Source: Hamadaea sp013361475 (GTDB lineage Bacteria; Actinomycetota; Actinomycetes; Mycobacteriales; Micromonosporaceae). From it: DNA of 64,000 nucleotides. Shown here piece after piece: positions 25,751 to 33,623 of the stretch (its first letter is position 1; each line of letters opens with the position of its first letter). The notes beneath the pieces were generated by a model, which was not told the origin of the DNA, made no database searches, and saw nothing but the letters and a program-made list of their open reading frames with translations. The translations under genes and the position numbers were made by a program. The stretch spans positions 186,001 to 250,000 of the forward strand of contig NZ_JBFAHM010000013.1 of assembly GCF_040654195.1 (NCBI RefSeq), in the 5' to 3' direction.

Positions 25751-26593
25751 TCAGCCCTGGGTATCCCCCGGCGGGGTCGCGATGGTCCGCTGTTCGGGCA
25801 GGGGTGGCCAGAAGACCGCCCGGTCCAGCCGCCGGATCTCGGGCGCGACGTCCACCACCCGCACGTCCGGGCGGCGCGACAGCGACTCCAGCGCCGCCGG
25901 GGTCGCCCGCACCACGGCCGCGTACGCACAAGCGCAGTGCCGGGCGTAGGCGTCCCGTTCGGCCGCGGCGACCCGCTGCCCCGACTCGTACACGGCGATC
26001 AGGTCGGCGCCGGGGAGTCTCTGGGGCGAGCCGCCAGGAGTGCGGTCAGCCGGGCCCTGGCTCATCTTGGCCGCGTACTCGGCGGCTTCCCGGTTCTTCC
26101 GGTCGACGAGCCGGCCCATCCCGGTCAGCACGTCGACCGGCACCTTCGTCACCGGGATGCGGACGATCTCGGTCTGCACGCCGGCCAGCGGCACCCGGAC
26201 GTAGACCGCCGACACCGCGACGCCGGACAGGATCGGGGTCAGCCGGTCGGGCGGCAGGTACTCGGTGAGCGTCACCAGCGCGTACGCCTCGGGGGCGCCC
26301 TCGGCGGCCAGCTTGTCCAGCTCCGCCCGGCTGCTGGCGGCGTACTCGGGGATGGAACCGTTGGGCTCCACTCCCACCTTGACCACCTGGCCGACGGACA
26401 TGTCGCCGGCCGGCGCGGCCCGATCCGCCTGCCAGACGGCGACCGCCAGCACGGCGGCGGCGACCAGGCACGCGGCGACGGTGAGCGAGTGCGGGCGGCG
26501 GCGGCCGCCGAGGACGCGCCGGTAGCCGCGCGCGATCGGGGCGAGCAGCGTCTCGTCGACCGCGCCGAGCCGTTCGCCCAGCGACCGGGTCAT
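25751..26593 (-). CDS. Single-pass membrane protein of unknown function
   Basis: 280 aa: a cytoplasmic N-terminus of about 35 residues, one helix (36-56, AACLVAAAVLAVAVW) and an external domain of about 220 residues ending in a Pro-rich tail. No catalytic motif is recognised; HCACAYAAVV contains two Cys. The ATG overlaps the rluD stop (ATGA), so it is translated with rluD. The next gene downstream is the ParA-like ATPase, 163 nt away. A membrane anchor for that ATPase is possible but speculative. Confidence 0.72.
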   Translation of the reverse strand: MTRSLGERLGAVDETLLAPIARGYRRVLGGRRRPHSLTVAACLVAAAVLAVAVWQADRAAPAGDMSVGQVVKVGVEPNGSIPEYAASSRAELDKLAAEGAPEAYALVTLTEYLPPDRLTPILSGVAVSAVYVRVPLAGVQTEIVRIPVTKVPVDVLTGMGRLVDRKNREAAEYAAKMSQGPADRTPGGSPQRLPGADLIAVYESGQRVAAAERDAYARHCACAYAAVVRATPAALESLSRRPDVRVVDVAPEIRRLDRAVFWPPLPEQRTIATPPGDTQG

Positions 26594-27522
26594 CCGGCCG
26601 CCCGAAGCACTTCGAGCGCGTGCGCCAGGTCGGCCGGGTACGCCGAGACGAACCGGACCTCCTCGCCGGTCGACGGGTGCTCGAAGCTGAGTTCGCGAGC
26701 GTGCAGCCACTGCCGGGTGAGCCCGAGCCGGGCCGCCAGCGTGGGGTCGGCGCCGTAGGTCAGGTCGCCCACGCACGGGTGCCGCATGGCGGAGAAGTGC
26801 ACCCGGATCTGGTGGGTCCGCCCCGTCTCCAGCCGCACGTCGACGAGGCTGGCCGCCGGGAACGCCTCGGCCGTGTCGTAGTGCGTGACGCTGGCCTTGC
26901 CGCTGGACATGACCGCGAACCGGTAGTCGTGGTGCGGATGGCGGTCGATCGGCGCGTCGATCGTCCCGCGCAGCGGGTCGAGATGGCCCTGCACCACCGC
27001 GTGGTAGCGCTTGTCCACCTCCCGGGCCTTGAAGGCGCGCTTGAGGAAGCTGTACGCGTGCTCGCTCTTCGCCACGACCATGACGCCCGTCGTGCCGACG
27101 TCGAGGCGATGCACGACGCCCTGCCGCTCGGCCGCGCCGCTAGTGGCGACCCGCTGGCCCATCGCGGCCAGTCCGCCGATCACGGTCGGCCCGGTCCAGC
27201 CGGGGCTGGGATGGGCGGCGACCCCGACCGGTTTGTCCACCACGACGATGTCGTCGTCGCTGTAGAGGATCTTCAGCCCGTCGACCGGCTCGGCGACCAC
27301 CTCGACCGCCGACGGCGGCGCCGGCATGGTGACCTCCAGCCACGCACCGCCGGTCACCTTCTCGGACTTGGCCCGGGACGAGCCGTCGACGAGCACGTCA
27401 CCGGACTCGACGAGATCGGCCGCGAGCGTCCGGGAGAACCCGAAGAGCCGGGAGACGGCCTGATCGAGACGCATGCCGTCCAAGCCGTCCGGCACCGGCA
27501 GCGAGCGCTGCTCCCGGCTCAC
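26590..27522 (-). CDS. rluD: Pseudouridine synthase, RluA/RluD family
   Basis: 310 aa: N-terminal S4 RNA-binding domain (MRLDQAVSRLFGFSRTLAADLV) and a catalytic domain whose nucleophilic Asp lies in VVHRLDVGTTGVMVVAK. The later RLETGRTHQIRVH block is the second RluA signature. It probably modifies 23S rRNA. The GTG overlaps the lspA stop (GTGA); the lspA-rluD pair is a widely conserved linkage. Confidence 0.93.
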   Translation of the reverse strand: MSREQRSLPVPDGLDGMRLDQAVSRLFGFSRTLAADLVESGDVLVDGSSRAKSEKVTGGAWLEVTMPAPPSAVEVVAEPVDGLKILYSDDDIVVVDKPVGVAAHPSPGWTGPTVIGGLAAMGQRVATSGAAERQGVVHRLDVGTTGVMVVAKSEHAYSFLKRAFKAREVDKRYHAVVQGHLDPLRGTIDAPIDRHPHHDYRFAVMSSGKASVTHYDTAEAFPAASLVDVRLETGRTHQIRVHFSAMRHPCVGDLTYGADPTLAARLGLTRQWLHARELSFEHPSTGEEVRFVSAYPADLAHALEVLRAAG

Positions 27523-28139
27523 CGCGTCTCCTCGCGCTGCTCTTCCTTCGTCTCCCGGCGCAGCCGCGAACCGTCGCGCTGACGTCCGGTGAACTCCAGC
27601 AGGATCGCCAGGCATACGCCGAAGCTCAGCGCCATGTCGGCGATGTTGAAGATCGGGAAGCGCTGACCGTACGGCCCGAACAGGCTGATGAAGTCGACGA
27701 CGTGCCCGGAGATGCCGCCGGGGTACCGGAAGACGCGGTCCACGAGGTTGCCCAGGGCGCCGCCGAGGACCAGGCCCAACGCGATCGCCCAGGGCAGCGA
27801 CCGCAGCTTGCGGGCGGTCCAGCCGATCCACGCCGCCACCGCGAACGCGATGAACGGGAAGACATAGGTGTAGTTGCTGCCCATGCTCCAGGCGGCCCCG
27901 CTGTTGCGGGTGAAGGAGAAGTAGACCAGGCCGCCGAGCAGGCGCACCGGATCGGCGCCCTCCAGCGTGTTGGTCGCCCACTCCTTGGTCGCCGCGTCGA
28001 GGCCGATGATCACAACAGCGACCGCGATCAGCGTCAGCACAGCTCTGCGTACGCTGATCGCGGTCGCGGGAACCGCGTCGGGGAGCGGTCTCGTCTCGCC
28101 CTCGTCGTCGGACACCGCCACGCTCCCCAGTTCGCTCAT
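27519..28139 (-). CDS. lspA: Lipoprotein signal peptidase II
   Basis: 206 aa aspartyl protease of the plasma membrane that cleaves prolipoprotein signal peptides. The catalytic Asp pair is D134 in GNLVDRVFR and D168 in FNIADMAL; NSGAAW is the third family motif. Four membrane helices. N- and C-terminal tails are longer than in enterobacteria and charged (TKEEQREETR). The start is 2 nt after the traR/dksA-like stop, so they form one transcript. A substrate in this window would be the Tat lipoprotein at 57235. Confidence 0.95.
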   Translation of the reverse strand: MSELGSVAVSDDEGETRPLPDAVPATAISVRRAVLTLIAVAVVIIGLDAATKEWATNTLEGADPVRLLGGLVYFSFTRNSGAAWSMGSNYTYVFPFIAFAVAAWIGWTARKLRSLPWAIALGLVLGGALGNLVDRVFRYPGGISGHVVDFISLFGPYGQRFPIFNIADMALSFGVCLAILLEFTGRQRDGSRLRRETKEEQREETR

Positions 28140-28141
28140 CG

Positions 28142-29443
28142 TCAGCGCCGCTCCTCCAGTTGCTTACACGTCACGCACAGTGTGGCGGACGGGAAGGCGG
28201 CCAGCCGCTCGACCGGGATCGGGTTGCCGCACCGCTCACACCACCCATAGCTTCCCTCATCGAGACGCTCCAATGCGCGCTCCACCTGGTTGATCCGCTC
28301 CAGGATGTTGTTGGCGAGGGTGATCTCCTGCTCGCGCTCGAACGTCTTGGTGCCGGTGTCGGCCTGGTCGTCGCCGGCCGAGTCGGTCAACCGGTCGCGC
28401 TGCAACTCGGTGATGTCGACCAGGGTCTGGTCGTACTCCGTCCGCAACTCGTCCAGCCGCCCCGACAAAGCGGTACGGATCTTCTCAGTGTCCGCGGCGC
28501 TCCGCGTACCCCTCACCGCGGTAGCGGTCTTCGCGGTGGTGGCGGTGCCTGGGGCGGCGGTCTTGGGTGTGGTCTGCTTCGCCATCATCGCTCCCTCGGC
28601 CGCGGTGTCCGCGGCGGTCTCAACTTCCTGGACTTGGGGGTGCGCCGTCGCGGTGACCGGCTGCTGCGCGGCTTTCGCCGCCGCCTTCTTCGCCGTCGAC
28701 CTGACCGGCTTCTCCGTCGCCGCGACCGGCTCGGCGCTCGCCGCCTTGGTCGCGGCCTTCTTTCCGGCCGTCTTCTTCGCAGCCGTCGCCTTCGCGGGCG
28801 CCGCCTTGGCCTGTGCCGCCTTAGCCGGTGCCGTCTTGGCTGCTGCCGCCTTGGCTGGTGCCGCCTTGGCTGGTGCCGTCTTGGCCGGTGCCGCCTCGGC
28901 GGCCGGCTTGGTGGCTGAGGCCGCCTTCTCCGCCACCTTCTTGACCGTCTTCTTGGCCGCCGGCGTTGCCTTACCGCCGGTGGCCGCCTTCTTGACCGTC
29001 TTCTTGGCCTCCGGCGTCGCCTTACCGCCGGTGGCCGCCTTCTTGACCGTCTTCTTGGCCTCCGGCGTCGCCTTACCGCCGGTGGCCGCCTTCGTCCCCG
29101 GTGCCGCCTTGGCGGGCGCTGGCGCGTTATCCGGCATATCGCTGCCTTGATCGGCCGGTGAGGCAGCGTCATCCCGGATAACGTCGACATCCCGGATAAC
29201 CTCGGCGCCCGCCGGGGCGGCCTTTGCGGAAGCGGTCTTGGCAGAGGTCGTCTTCTTGGCGGGCGCGGCCGCCTTGGCCGACCGAGCCGCGTTCGCGCGG
29301 GCGGGCGCGGGTTTCGGGGTGGGCGCCTTCCGGGACGAGGCGGCTTTCTTCGCCGCCCCGGCCGCGGACCGGGCCGCGGTCGTCCTTCCGGCGGCGCCCG
29401 CCGTGGCCTTCGCGGTCGCCTTGCGCCCTGCGGGTTCGGCCAT
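28142..29443 (-). CDS. DksA/TraR-type zinc-finger protein with long histone-like Lys/Ala tail
   Basis: 433 aa. The C-terminal 110 residues are a TraR/DksA protein: a coiled-coil (DELRTEYDQTLVDITELQRD) and a C4 zinc finger (WCERCGNPIP ... LCVTCKQLEER). Residues 1 to about 310 are a Lys/Ala/Pro-rich histone H1-like tail including a 17-residue unit (ATGGKATPEAKKTVKK type) repeated nearly three times. Such tails bind DNA non-specifically; the finger suggests RNA polymerase binding. I start at the ATG at 29443 (MAEPAGRKA); an ATG at 29458 is possible. Conserved position before lspA. Confidence 0.85.
   Translation of the reverse strand: MAEPAGRKATAKATAGAAGRTTAARSAAGAAKKAASSRKAPTPKPAPARANAARSAKAAAPAKKTTSAKTASAKAAPAGAEVIRDVDVIRDDAASPADQGSDMPDNAPAPAKAAPGTKAATGGKATPEAKKTVKKAATGGKATPEAKKTVKKAATGGKATPAAKKTVKKVAEKAASATKPAAEAAPAKTAPAKAAPAKAAAAKTAPAKAAQAKAAPAKATAAKKTAGKKAATKAASAEPVAATEKPVRSTAKKAAAKAAQQPVTATAHPQVQEVETAADTAAEGAMMAKQTTPKTAAPGTATTAKTATAVRGTRSAADTEKIRTALSGRLDELRTEYDQTLVDITELQRDRLTDSAGDDQADTGTKTFEREQEITLANNILERINQVERALERLDEGSYGWCERCGNPIPVERLAAFPSATLCVTCKQLEERR
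28938..29093 (-). repeat. 51-bp tandem coding repeat in the histone-like tail
   Basis: Full 51-bp copies at 28968-29018 and 29019-29069, with partial copies on both sides. Each encodes 17 residues of the K/A-rich tail. The copies are almost identical, indicating recent expansion. Confidence 0.92.
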
Positions 29444-29505
29444 GGGATACCCCCACATGCAAAACGGGCGCGCGGCGGGTGCCGCGCACTCGGAGTAGGT
29501 TGGCA

Positions 29506-29534
29506 AGAATACGGAAGCCACAGGTTTCCGACAA
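29506..29534 (-). promoter_or_regulatory. Promoter of the traR/dksA-lspA-rluD unit
   Basis: On the minus strand TTGTCG (29529-29534) and TATTCT (29506-29511) are separated by 17 nt, a good housekeeping-sigma match. It lies about 63 nt upstream of the ATG at 29443. Confidence 0.6.
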
Positions 29535-29557
29535 ACATGCCACTCGTGGTTGCCGAA

Positions 29558-29588
29558 ACCGGACAGTGTCTGGTTCGACACTGCCGGT
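29558..29588. terminator. Hairpin 3' of the antiporter gene
   Basis: ACCGG-A-CAGTGTC (29558-29570) pairs with GACACTG-CCGGT (29577-29588), 12 bp with one bulged A and a 6-nt loop. It is 24 nt past the antiporter stop, upstream of the traR/dksA promoter. Confidence 0.55.
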
Positions 29589-29612
29589 CACTCAAGTACC
29601 GGACATTAGCCG

Positions 29613-31235
29613 CTAATCGTCCGTCTTACCTGAATTTCCGGCAATCCATCGCGCGAGTCTTCCGGCCTTACCCACTTCCCGCAGCCTTCTTAACGTCGCG
29701 TCGCGTACTTCGTCGGTCGCGACGATGAGCATGCTGTCCCCGGCCCGCAGCCTGGTCTGCTCGTGCGGGACGAATCCCTCCCCGCCGCGCAGGACCAGGG
29801 TCACCACCGCGCCGACCGGCAGACGCAGCTCATCGAGGTGGACCCCGGCCAGCTGCGAACCGACTGGAATCTCCAGTTGGAGCAGGTCAGCCTGCATGCG
29901 CTCCAGCGGGGCGGTCTCGACCCGCAGCTCGGTCGGCTCGGCCGGCGAGGTGACCCGCAGCCACCGGGCCACCGGGGCGAGCGTGCCCGTCTGGGCCAGC
30001 GTGAAGATCACCACCAGCACGAAGACCGCATCGAACAGCGCGGTCGCCCCCGGAACCGCCTCCGACAGCGGAATCGTGGCCAGCACGATCGGGACCGCGC
30101 CCCGTAGTCCGGCCCAGCTCAGGAAGGCCAGGTCGCGGCGGCCGAACCGCTCGTACCTCAGATGCCTCGGGCGGCCCCGCCGTCTGCGTTCGTGCGGTGT
30201 CCCGGCTATCGCGGTCTCCCGGGTCTCGTCAGCCCGGATGGTGCGAGCGCGAAAGCGCGTGGTGAACGGCAGCAGGGACACCGCCACCGAGATCGGCCGG
30301 GCCAGCAACAACAAGGTCAGCCCGATCACCAGGGCCGGGATCAACGCGCCCGGCAGCCGGGCCGGGGACACGAGCAGGCCCAACATGACGAACAAGCCGA
30401 TCTGGGCCAGCCACGCCAGTCCGTCGGCGAAGCCCAGGATCGCCTGCCGGTGCGGCAGGCGGGAATTGCCGAGGATCACCCCGGCCACATACACGGCCAG
30501 GAAGCCGGAGCCGTGCACGACCACACCCGCGGCGTACGCGAGCACCGTCAACCCGACCGCCGCCAGCGGATACAGGCCCGCCGCCGGCAGGGCCGCACGA
30601 CGCAGCGTCCACGCTCCGGCCAGGCCGACGAGCAGGCCCAGCGCCGCCCCGATCACCAGCTCGTACGCGATGAGCCCCGTCTCGGTCGCCCAGTGGACGC
30701 CGGCGAGGCTGGGCGTCGCCAGCAGGACGACCAGGATGACGGCCGGGGCGTCGTTCATCCCGGACTCGGCCTCCAGTGTGGCCATGAGCTTCGGCTTGAG
30801 GCGCAGCCAGCGCAGGGTGGAGAAGACGGCGGCGGCGTCGGTCGAGGAGAGCACCGCGCCCAGCAACAGTCCGGAGTGCAGCGAGACGCCGAGGAGGAGA
30901 TGGACGACCAGCCCGACGACGGCGGTGCTGATGAAGACGCCCACGGTGGACAATGCGATGGCCGCCGGGAGGACCGGTTTCAGTGAACTCCACCGGGCGC
31001 TGAGCCCGCCCTCGGCGATGATCAGCACCAGCGCGCAGAGCCCGAGCGTACGCGTCAGGGTGGCGTTCTCGAACTCGATGCCGAAGCCGGACTCGCCGAT
31101 CAACATGCCCAGCGCCAGATACACCAGCAGGCTGGGGAGGCCGATACGGCTGGAGAAGCGGACCGCCGCGACCGCGGCGAGCAGTACGCCCGCGCCGATG
31201 AGCAGGGCCACCTCGAAGGAGTACGCCCCGCTCAA
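29613..31235 (-). CDS. CPA1-type K+/H+ (Na+/H+) antiporter with TrkA-C domain
   Basis: 540 aa. The first 400 residues form about 12 membrane helices with the exchanger signature LLLGAVLSSTDAAAVFSTLR and GMNDAPAVILVV; the C-terminal 140 residues are cytoplasmic and resemble a RCK_C/TrkA-C regulatory domain (MQADLLQLEIPVGSQLAG). This is the NhaP2/CvrA layout, suggesting K+ or Na+ exchange for protons. An Arg-rich cytoplasmic loop (HERRRRGRPRHLRYERFGRR) interrupts the membrane part. RCK_C domains often bind nucleotides such as c-di-AMP; no evidence here. TTG start overlapping the DUF167 stop (TTGA). Confidence 0.88.
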   Translation of the reverse strand: MSGAYSFEVALLIGAGVLLAAVAAVRFSSRIGLPSLLVYLALGMLIGESGFGIEFENATLTRTLGLCALVLIIAEGGLSARWSSLKPVLPAAIALSTVGVFISTAVVGLVVHLLLGVSLHSGLLLGAVLSSTDAAAVFSTLRWLRLKPKLMATLEAESGMNDAPAVILVVLLATPSLAGVHWATETGLIAYELVIGAALGLLVGLAGAWTLRRAALPAAGLYPLAAVGLTVLAYAAGVVVHGSGFLAVYVAGVILGNSRLPHRQAILGFADGLAWLAQIGLFVMLGLLVSPARLPGALIPALVIGLTLLLLARPISVAVSLLPFTTRFRARTIRADETRETAIAGTPHERRRRGRPRHLRYERFGRRDLAFLSWAGLRGAVPIVLATIPLSEAVPGATALFDAVFVLVVIFTLAQTGTLAPVARWLRVTSPAEPTELRVETAPLERMQADLLQLEIPVGSQLAGVHLDELRLPVGAVVTLVLRGGEGFVPHEQTRLRAGDSMLIVATDEVRDATLRRLREVGKAGRLARWIAGNSGKTDD

Positions 31236-31525
31236 GCGCCGTCCCGCAAGGCGTCGAGCCGGGCGGTCAGCTCCGCCGGCGGATCGGCGACGGTGAAGAG
31301 TTTGTCCCGGCCGGTCGCGCCGCTGCGCAGGCTCACCGACGACACCGGTACGCCCAGCGCACCGGCCAGCGCCCGGCGTACCGCCTCGGTGGCGCGACCG
31401 TCGACGGGCGGCGCCGTGACCGCGACGACGAGCGCGGGTCCGAGCGAGCCGTCATGGCGCCCGCCGACCTTGGCCCGCGAGGCGCCGGGCTTGACCCGCA
31501 CCGCGACCGTCACGCTCTGCGCCAT
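31232..31525 (-). CDS. DUF167 (YggU-like) protein
   Basis: 97 aa, a complete DUF167 domain: VAVRVKPGASRAKVGG, VTAPPVDGRATEAVRRALA and a C-terminal VSLRSGATGRDKLF. The small alpha/beta fold is conserved across bacteria and eukaryotes without assigned biochemistry. ATG start. Translationally coupled to the antiporter gene by a TTGA overlap. Confidence 0.88.
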   Translation of the reverse strand: MAQSVTVAVRVKPGASRAKVGGRHDGSLGPALVVAVTAPPVDGRATEAVRRALAGALGVPVSSVSLRSGATGRDKLFTVADPPAELTARLDALRDGA

Positions 31526-31562
31526 GCCTCATCCTAGGCCATGGTGATCAACTAACTGACAC

Positions 31563-31596
31563 AGCGTCAGGGGACCCGGGCGGGTCCCCTGACGCT
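31563..31596. terminator. Strong hairpin terminator
   Basis: A perfect 15-bp stem, AGCGTCAGGGGACCC (31563-31577) with 31582-31596, and a 4-nt loop. It separates the divIVA-side genes (stop at 31609) from the DUF167-antiporter pair on the minus strand. Confidence 0.8.
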
Positions 31597-31608
31597 GACT
31601 GAACTCCG

Positions 31609-32265
31609 TCAGACTCGGCGCGCGTCGGCCAACAGCGCGCTGTCCGGCTCGCAGAGCCCGCACGGGCTGAACCCGAGTTCGACAGCCTCGTTCACGGGCA
31701 GCGGCTCGTGCGGCCGCCCGAGGAGGTGCACGCAGCCCGCCACGTGGTAACGCGGCCGGCCATCGATGACCAGCACCTCGGTGCTCATCCGGGCGACCCG
31801 GGCCGCGTCGGCGGGCGGCACCCGCTGCGCGACCGGCTCATCCGGCGGATCCTCGTCGTCGTCGACGTCTCCGAGCGCGGTTCCGGCCGACTGGGCCGGG
31901 ATCGTGATCCCGGTCTGATCGGCCCGTTCCCCGGCCCGCTCGGCGACCCGGCCGCGAACCGGCTGCTCCGGCTCCCGGGTCGTCTCCCGGCCACTGTCTC
32001 GCGTGGCCCGGGACCGGCTGACCGGCTCCTCGTACGCGTCGCTCTCGTCCTGCTCGTCCTCGTCGTAGTCCGCCTCAGCGCGGGCTGCGGCGGCCTGCCG
32101 CGCGCCCACCACGAGGGCGACCGCGGCCAGGAGGCTGGTCCCGATCGAACCGACGAGCATTCCGCTCGACCCGTTGATCAGGCCAGTGACCAGCAGTACG
32201 ACCGCGACGACGATGAGCAGCAGACTTGCGACAATCACACAGCTCACCCCCGCCGATATCGGCAT
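31609..32265 (-). CDS. Membrane protein with acidic linker and Ada-like metal-binding C-terminus
   Basis: 218 aa. Two N-terminal helices (about 8-29 and 34-54), then a highly charged, acidic, probably disordered linker (60-155), then a compact domain. The domain reads RYHVAGCVHL ... FSPCGLCEPD (H174, C178, C202, C205), the Cys-x(n)-CxxC arrangement of Ada-type metal-binding domains. Zinc binding is inferred. It lies between divIVA and a strong terminator, so it is probably the last gene of the divIVA unit. I know no function; linkage suggests a cell-envelope or polar-growth role. Confidence 0.72.
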   Translation of the reverse strand: MPISAGVSCVIVASLLLIVVAVVLLVTGLINGSSGMLVGSIGTSLLAAVALVVGARQAAAARAEADYDEDEQDESDAYEEPVSRSRATRDSGRETTREPEQPVRGRVAERAGERADQTGITIPAQSAGTALGDVDDDEDPPDEPVAQRVPPADAARVARMSTEVLVIDGRPRYHVAGCVHLLGRPHEPLPVNEAVELGFSPCGLCEPDSALLADARRV

Positions 32266-32473
32266 CCAGGTGTCATCCCGGCACGGGGTCCCGCGCCGGG
32301 TCTCTCACAGGGTGTCGGGGTGGTTCGGTGGTGCGTGGTGCTCCTTCAGGCGGCTCGCCGAAGACGGGGGTCAACGGCGAGCCGGCCGCCTGGAGGTCTC
32401 GGCCACGAGGAGGGGTCACGGCCGTCGAGAGGGGCCGACGCGGACGGGGGTCCGCACCGGAGATCGCGAGGTG

Positions 32474-33247
32474 CTAGCGGCTGGCGCCGAAACCCGCGCC
32501 GGAGGTGACCCCGGCCGTGACCGCGCGACCGTTCTCGGACCGGGCGATCTCCGCCTCGAGACCCTGCCCGCGACCTTCGAGGTCACGCAGCTGGCTCTCC
32601 AGGTACGCCTTGAGCCGGGTACGGTACTCGCGCTCGAACTGCTTGAGCTCTTCGATGTGCTTGGAGAGTGCGGTGCGCTTGGCGTCGAGCCCGCCCATCG
32701 CCTCCTGGTGCCGCTGACGCGCGTCGCGTTCGAGCGCGTCGGCCTTGGCCCGGGCGTCGCGGGTGACCTCCTCGGCCTTGGCGCGCGCCTCGGAGAGGAC
32801 CTTGTCGGCCTCCCGGCGAGCGTCCGAGACGTGGTCGTCCGCGGTGCGCTGGGCCATCATGAGCACGCGCAGCGCCTGCTGCTCGCCGTCCGGGCCGACC
32901 GGGCCGACACCGGCGGGGCCACCGGCCCGCACCTGGTCGAGCTCAGCCTGCATCGCGCGCGCGGCACGGTCGGCTTCGCCCTTCTCCCGCTGGACGCGGT
33001 CGAGCTGCATCTTCAGTTCGTTCAGCTCGGCCGCGAGGCGCGGGTCGGCGCCGGGGCCGGCCGGAGGACGACCGCCGCCGCCACGCTCGGCCTGGGCGCG
33101 CAGCTCGTTGTTCTCCTCGATCAGACGGGCGAGTTCGCGCTCGACCTCGTCCAGGAAGGCGTCGACCTCCTCCTCGTCGTACCCCCGCTTGCCGATCGGG
33201 GGCTTCTTGAAGGCCACGTTGTGCACGTCGGCCGGGGTGAGCGGCAT
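32474..33247 (-). CDS. divIVA: DivIVA/Wag31 polar growth protein
   Basis: 257 aa. The membrane-binding N-terminal domain is intact (LTPADVHNVAFKKPPIGKRG, YDEEEVDAFLDEVE), followed by a short coiled coil, a Gly/Pro-rich linker and a long second coiled coil (about 110-240) rich in Ala, Glu and Arg. DivIVA marks growing poles in actinobacteria and recruits the wall-synthesis machinery. ATG start at 33247. It sits downstream of yggT and sepF in the conserved order. Confidence 0.95.
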   Translation of the reverse strand: MPLTPADVHNVAFKKPPIGKRGYDEEEVDAFLDEVERELARLIEENNELRAQAERGGGGRPPAGPGADPRLAAELNELKMQLDRVQREKGEADRAARAMQAELDQVRAGGPAGVGPVGPDGEQQALRVLMMAQRTADDHVSDARREADKVLSEARAKAEEVTRDARAKADALERDARQRHQEAMGGLDAKRTALSKHIEELKQFEREYRTRLKAYLESQLRDLEGRGQGLEAEIARSENGRAVTAGVTSGAGFGASR

Positions 33248-33306
33248 CGAAACTCCTCGGGTCAGTTGCGGCCGCGTCGGGCGGTGGTCATCGGCGTCAG
33301 ATGAAG

Positions 33307-33600
33307 CTACCGGTAGAGCTTCTGTGCGATCAGCATTAGAACGTACAGAATAACCAACAGAATCATCGCCGCCAGGTCGACGCTAACGGTACCAATCCGC
33401 AACGGTGGGATCACACGCCTCAACGCCTTGAGGGGCGGATCAGTGACGCTCCAGATGAGTTCCAGCGTCGCCGCCGAGCCTCGGCCGGGGTGCCACCAGC
33501 GCCCGTACTGGAGGATCATCCCGAGCACGAATCGTGCCAAAAGGGTCAGCAGGAAGGCGTACAGCAGGAGATATACGACTTGCCAGACGATCGAAAACAC
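33307..33600 (-). CDS. YggT family membrane protein
   Basis: 97 aa with two hydrophobic helices (about 4-28 and 73-93) and the family segment SVTDPPLKALRRVIPPLRIG between them. YggT proteins are linked to sepF and divIVA in Gram-positives and thought to act in division or membrane organisation, without a proven activity. Start at 33600, 23 nt after the sepF stop. Confidence 0.9.
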   Translation of the reverse strand: MFSIVWQVVYLLLYAFLLTLLARFVLGMILQYGRWWHPGRGSAATLELIWSVTDPPLKALRRVIPPLRIGTVSVDLAAMILLVILYVLMLIAQKLYR

Positions 33601-33623
33601 GACAGTGGGATCCCTCGCGCGGG

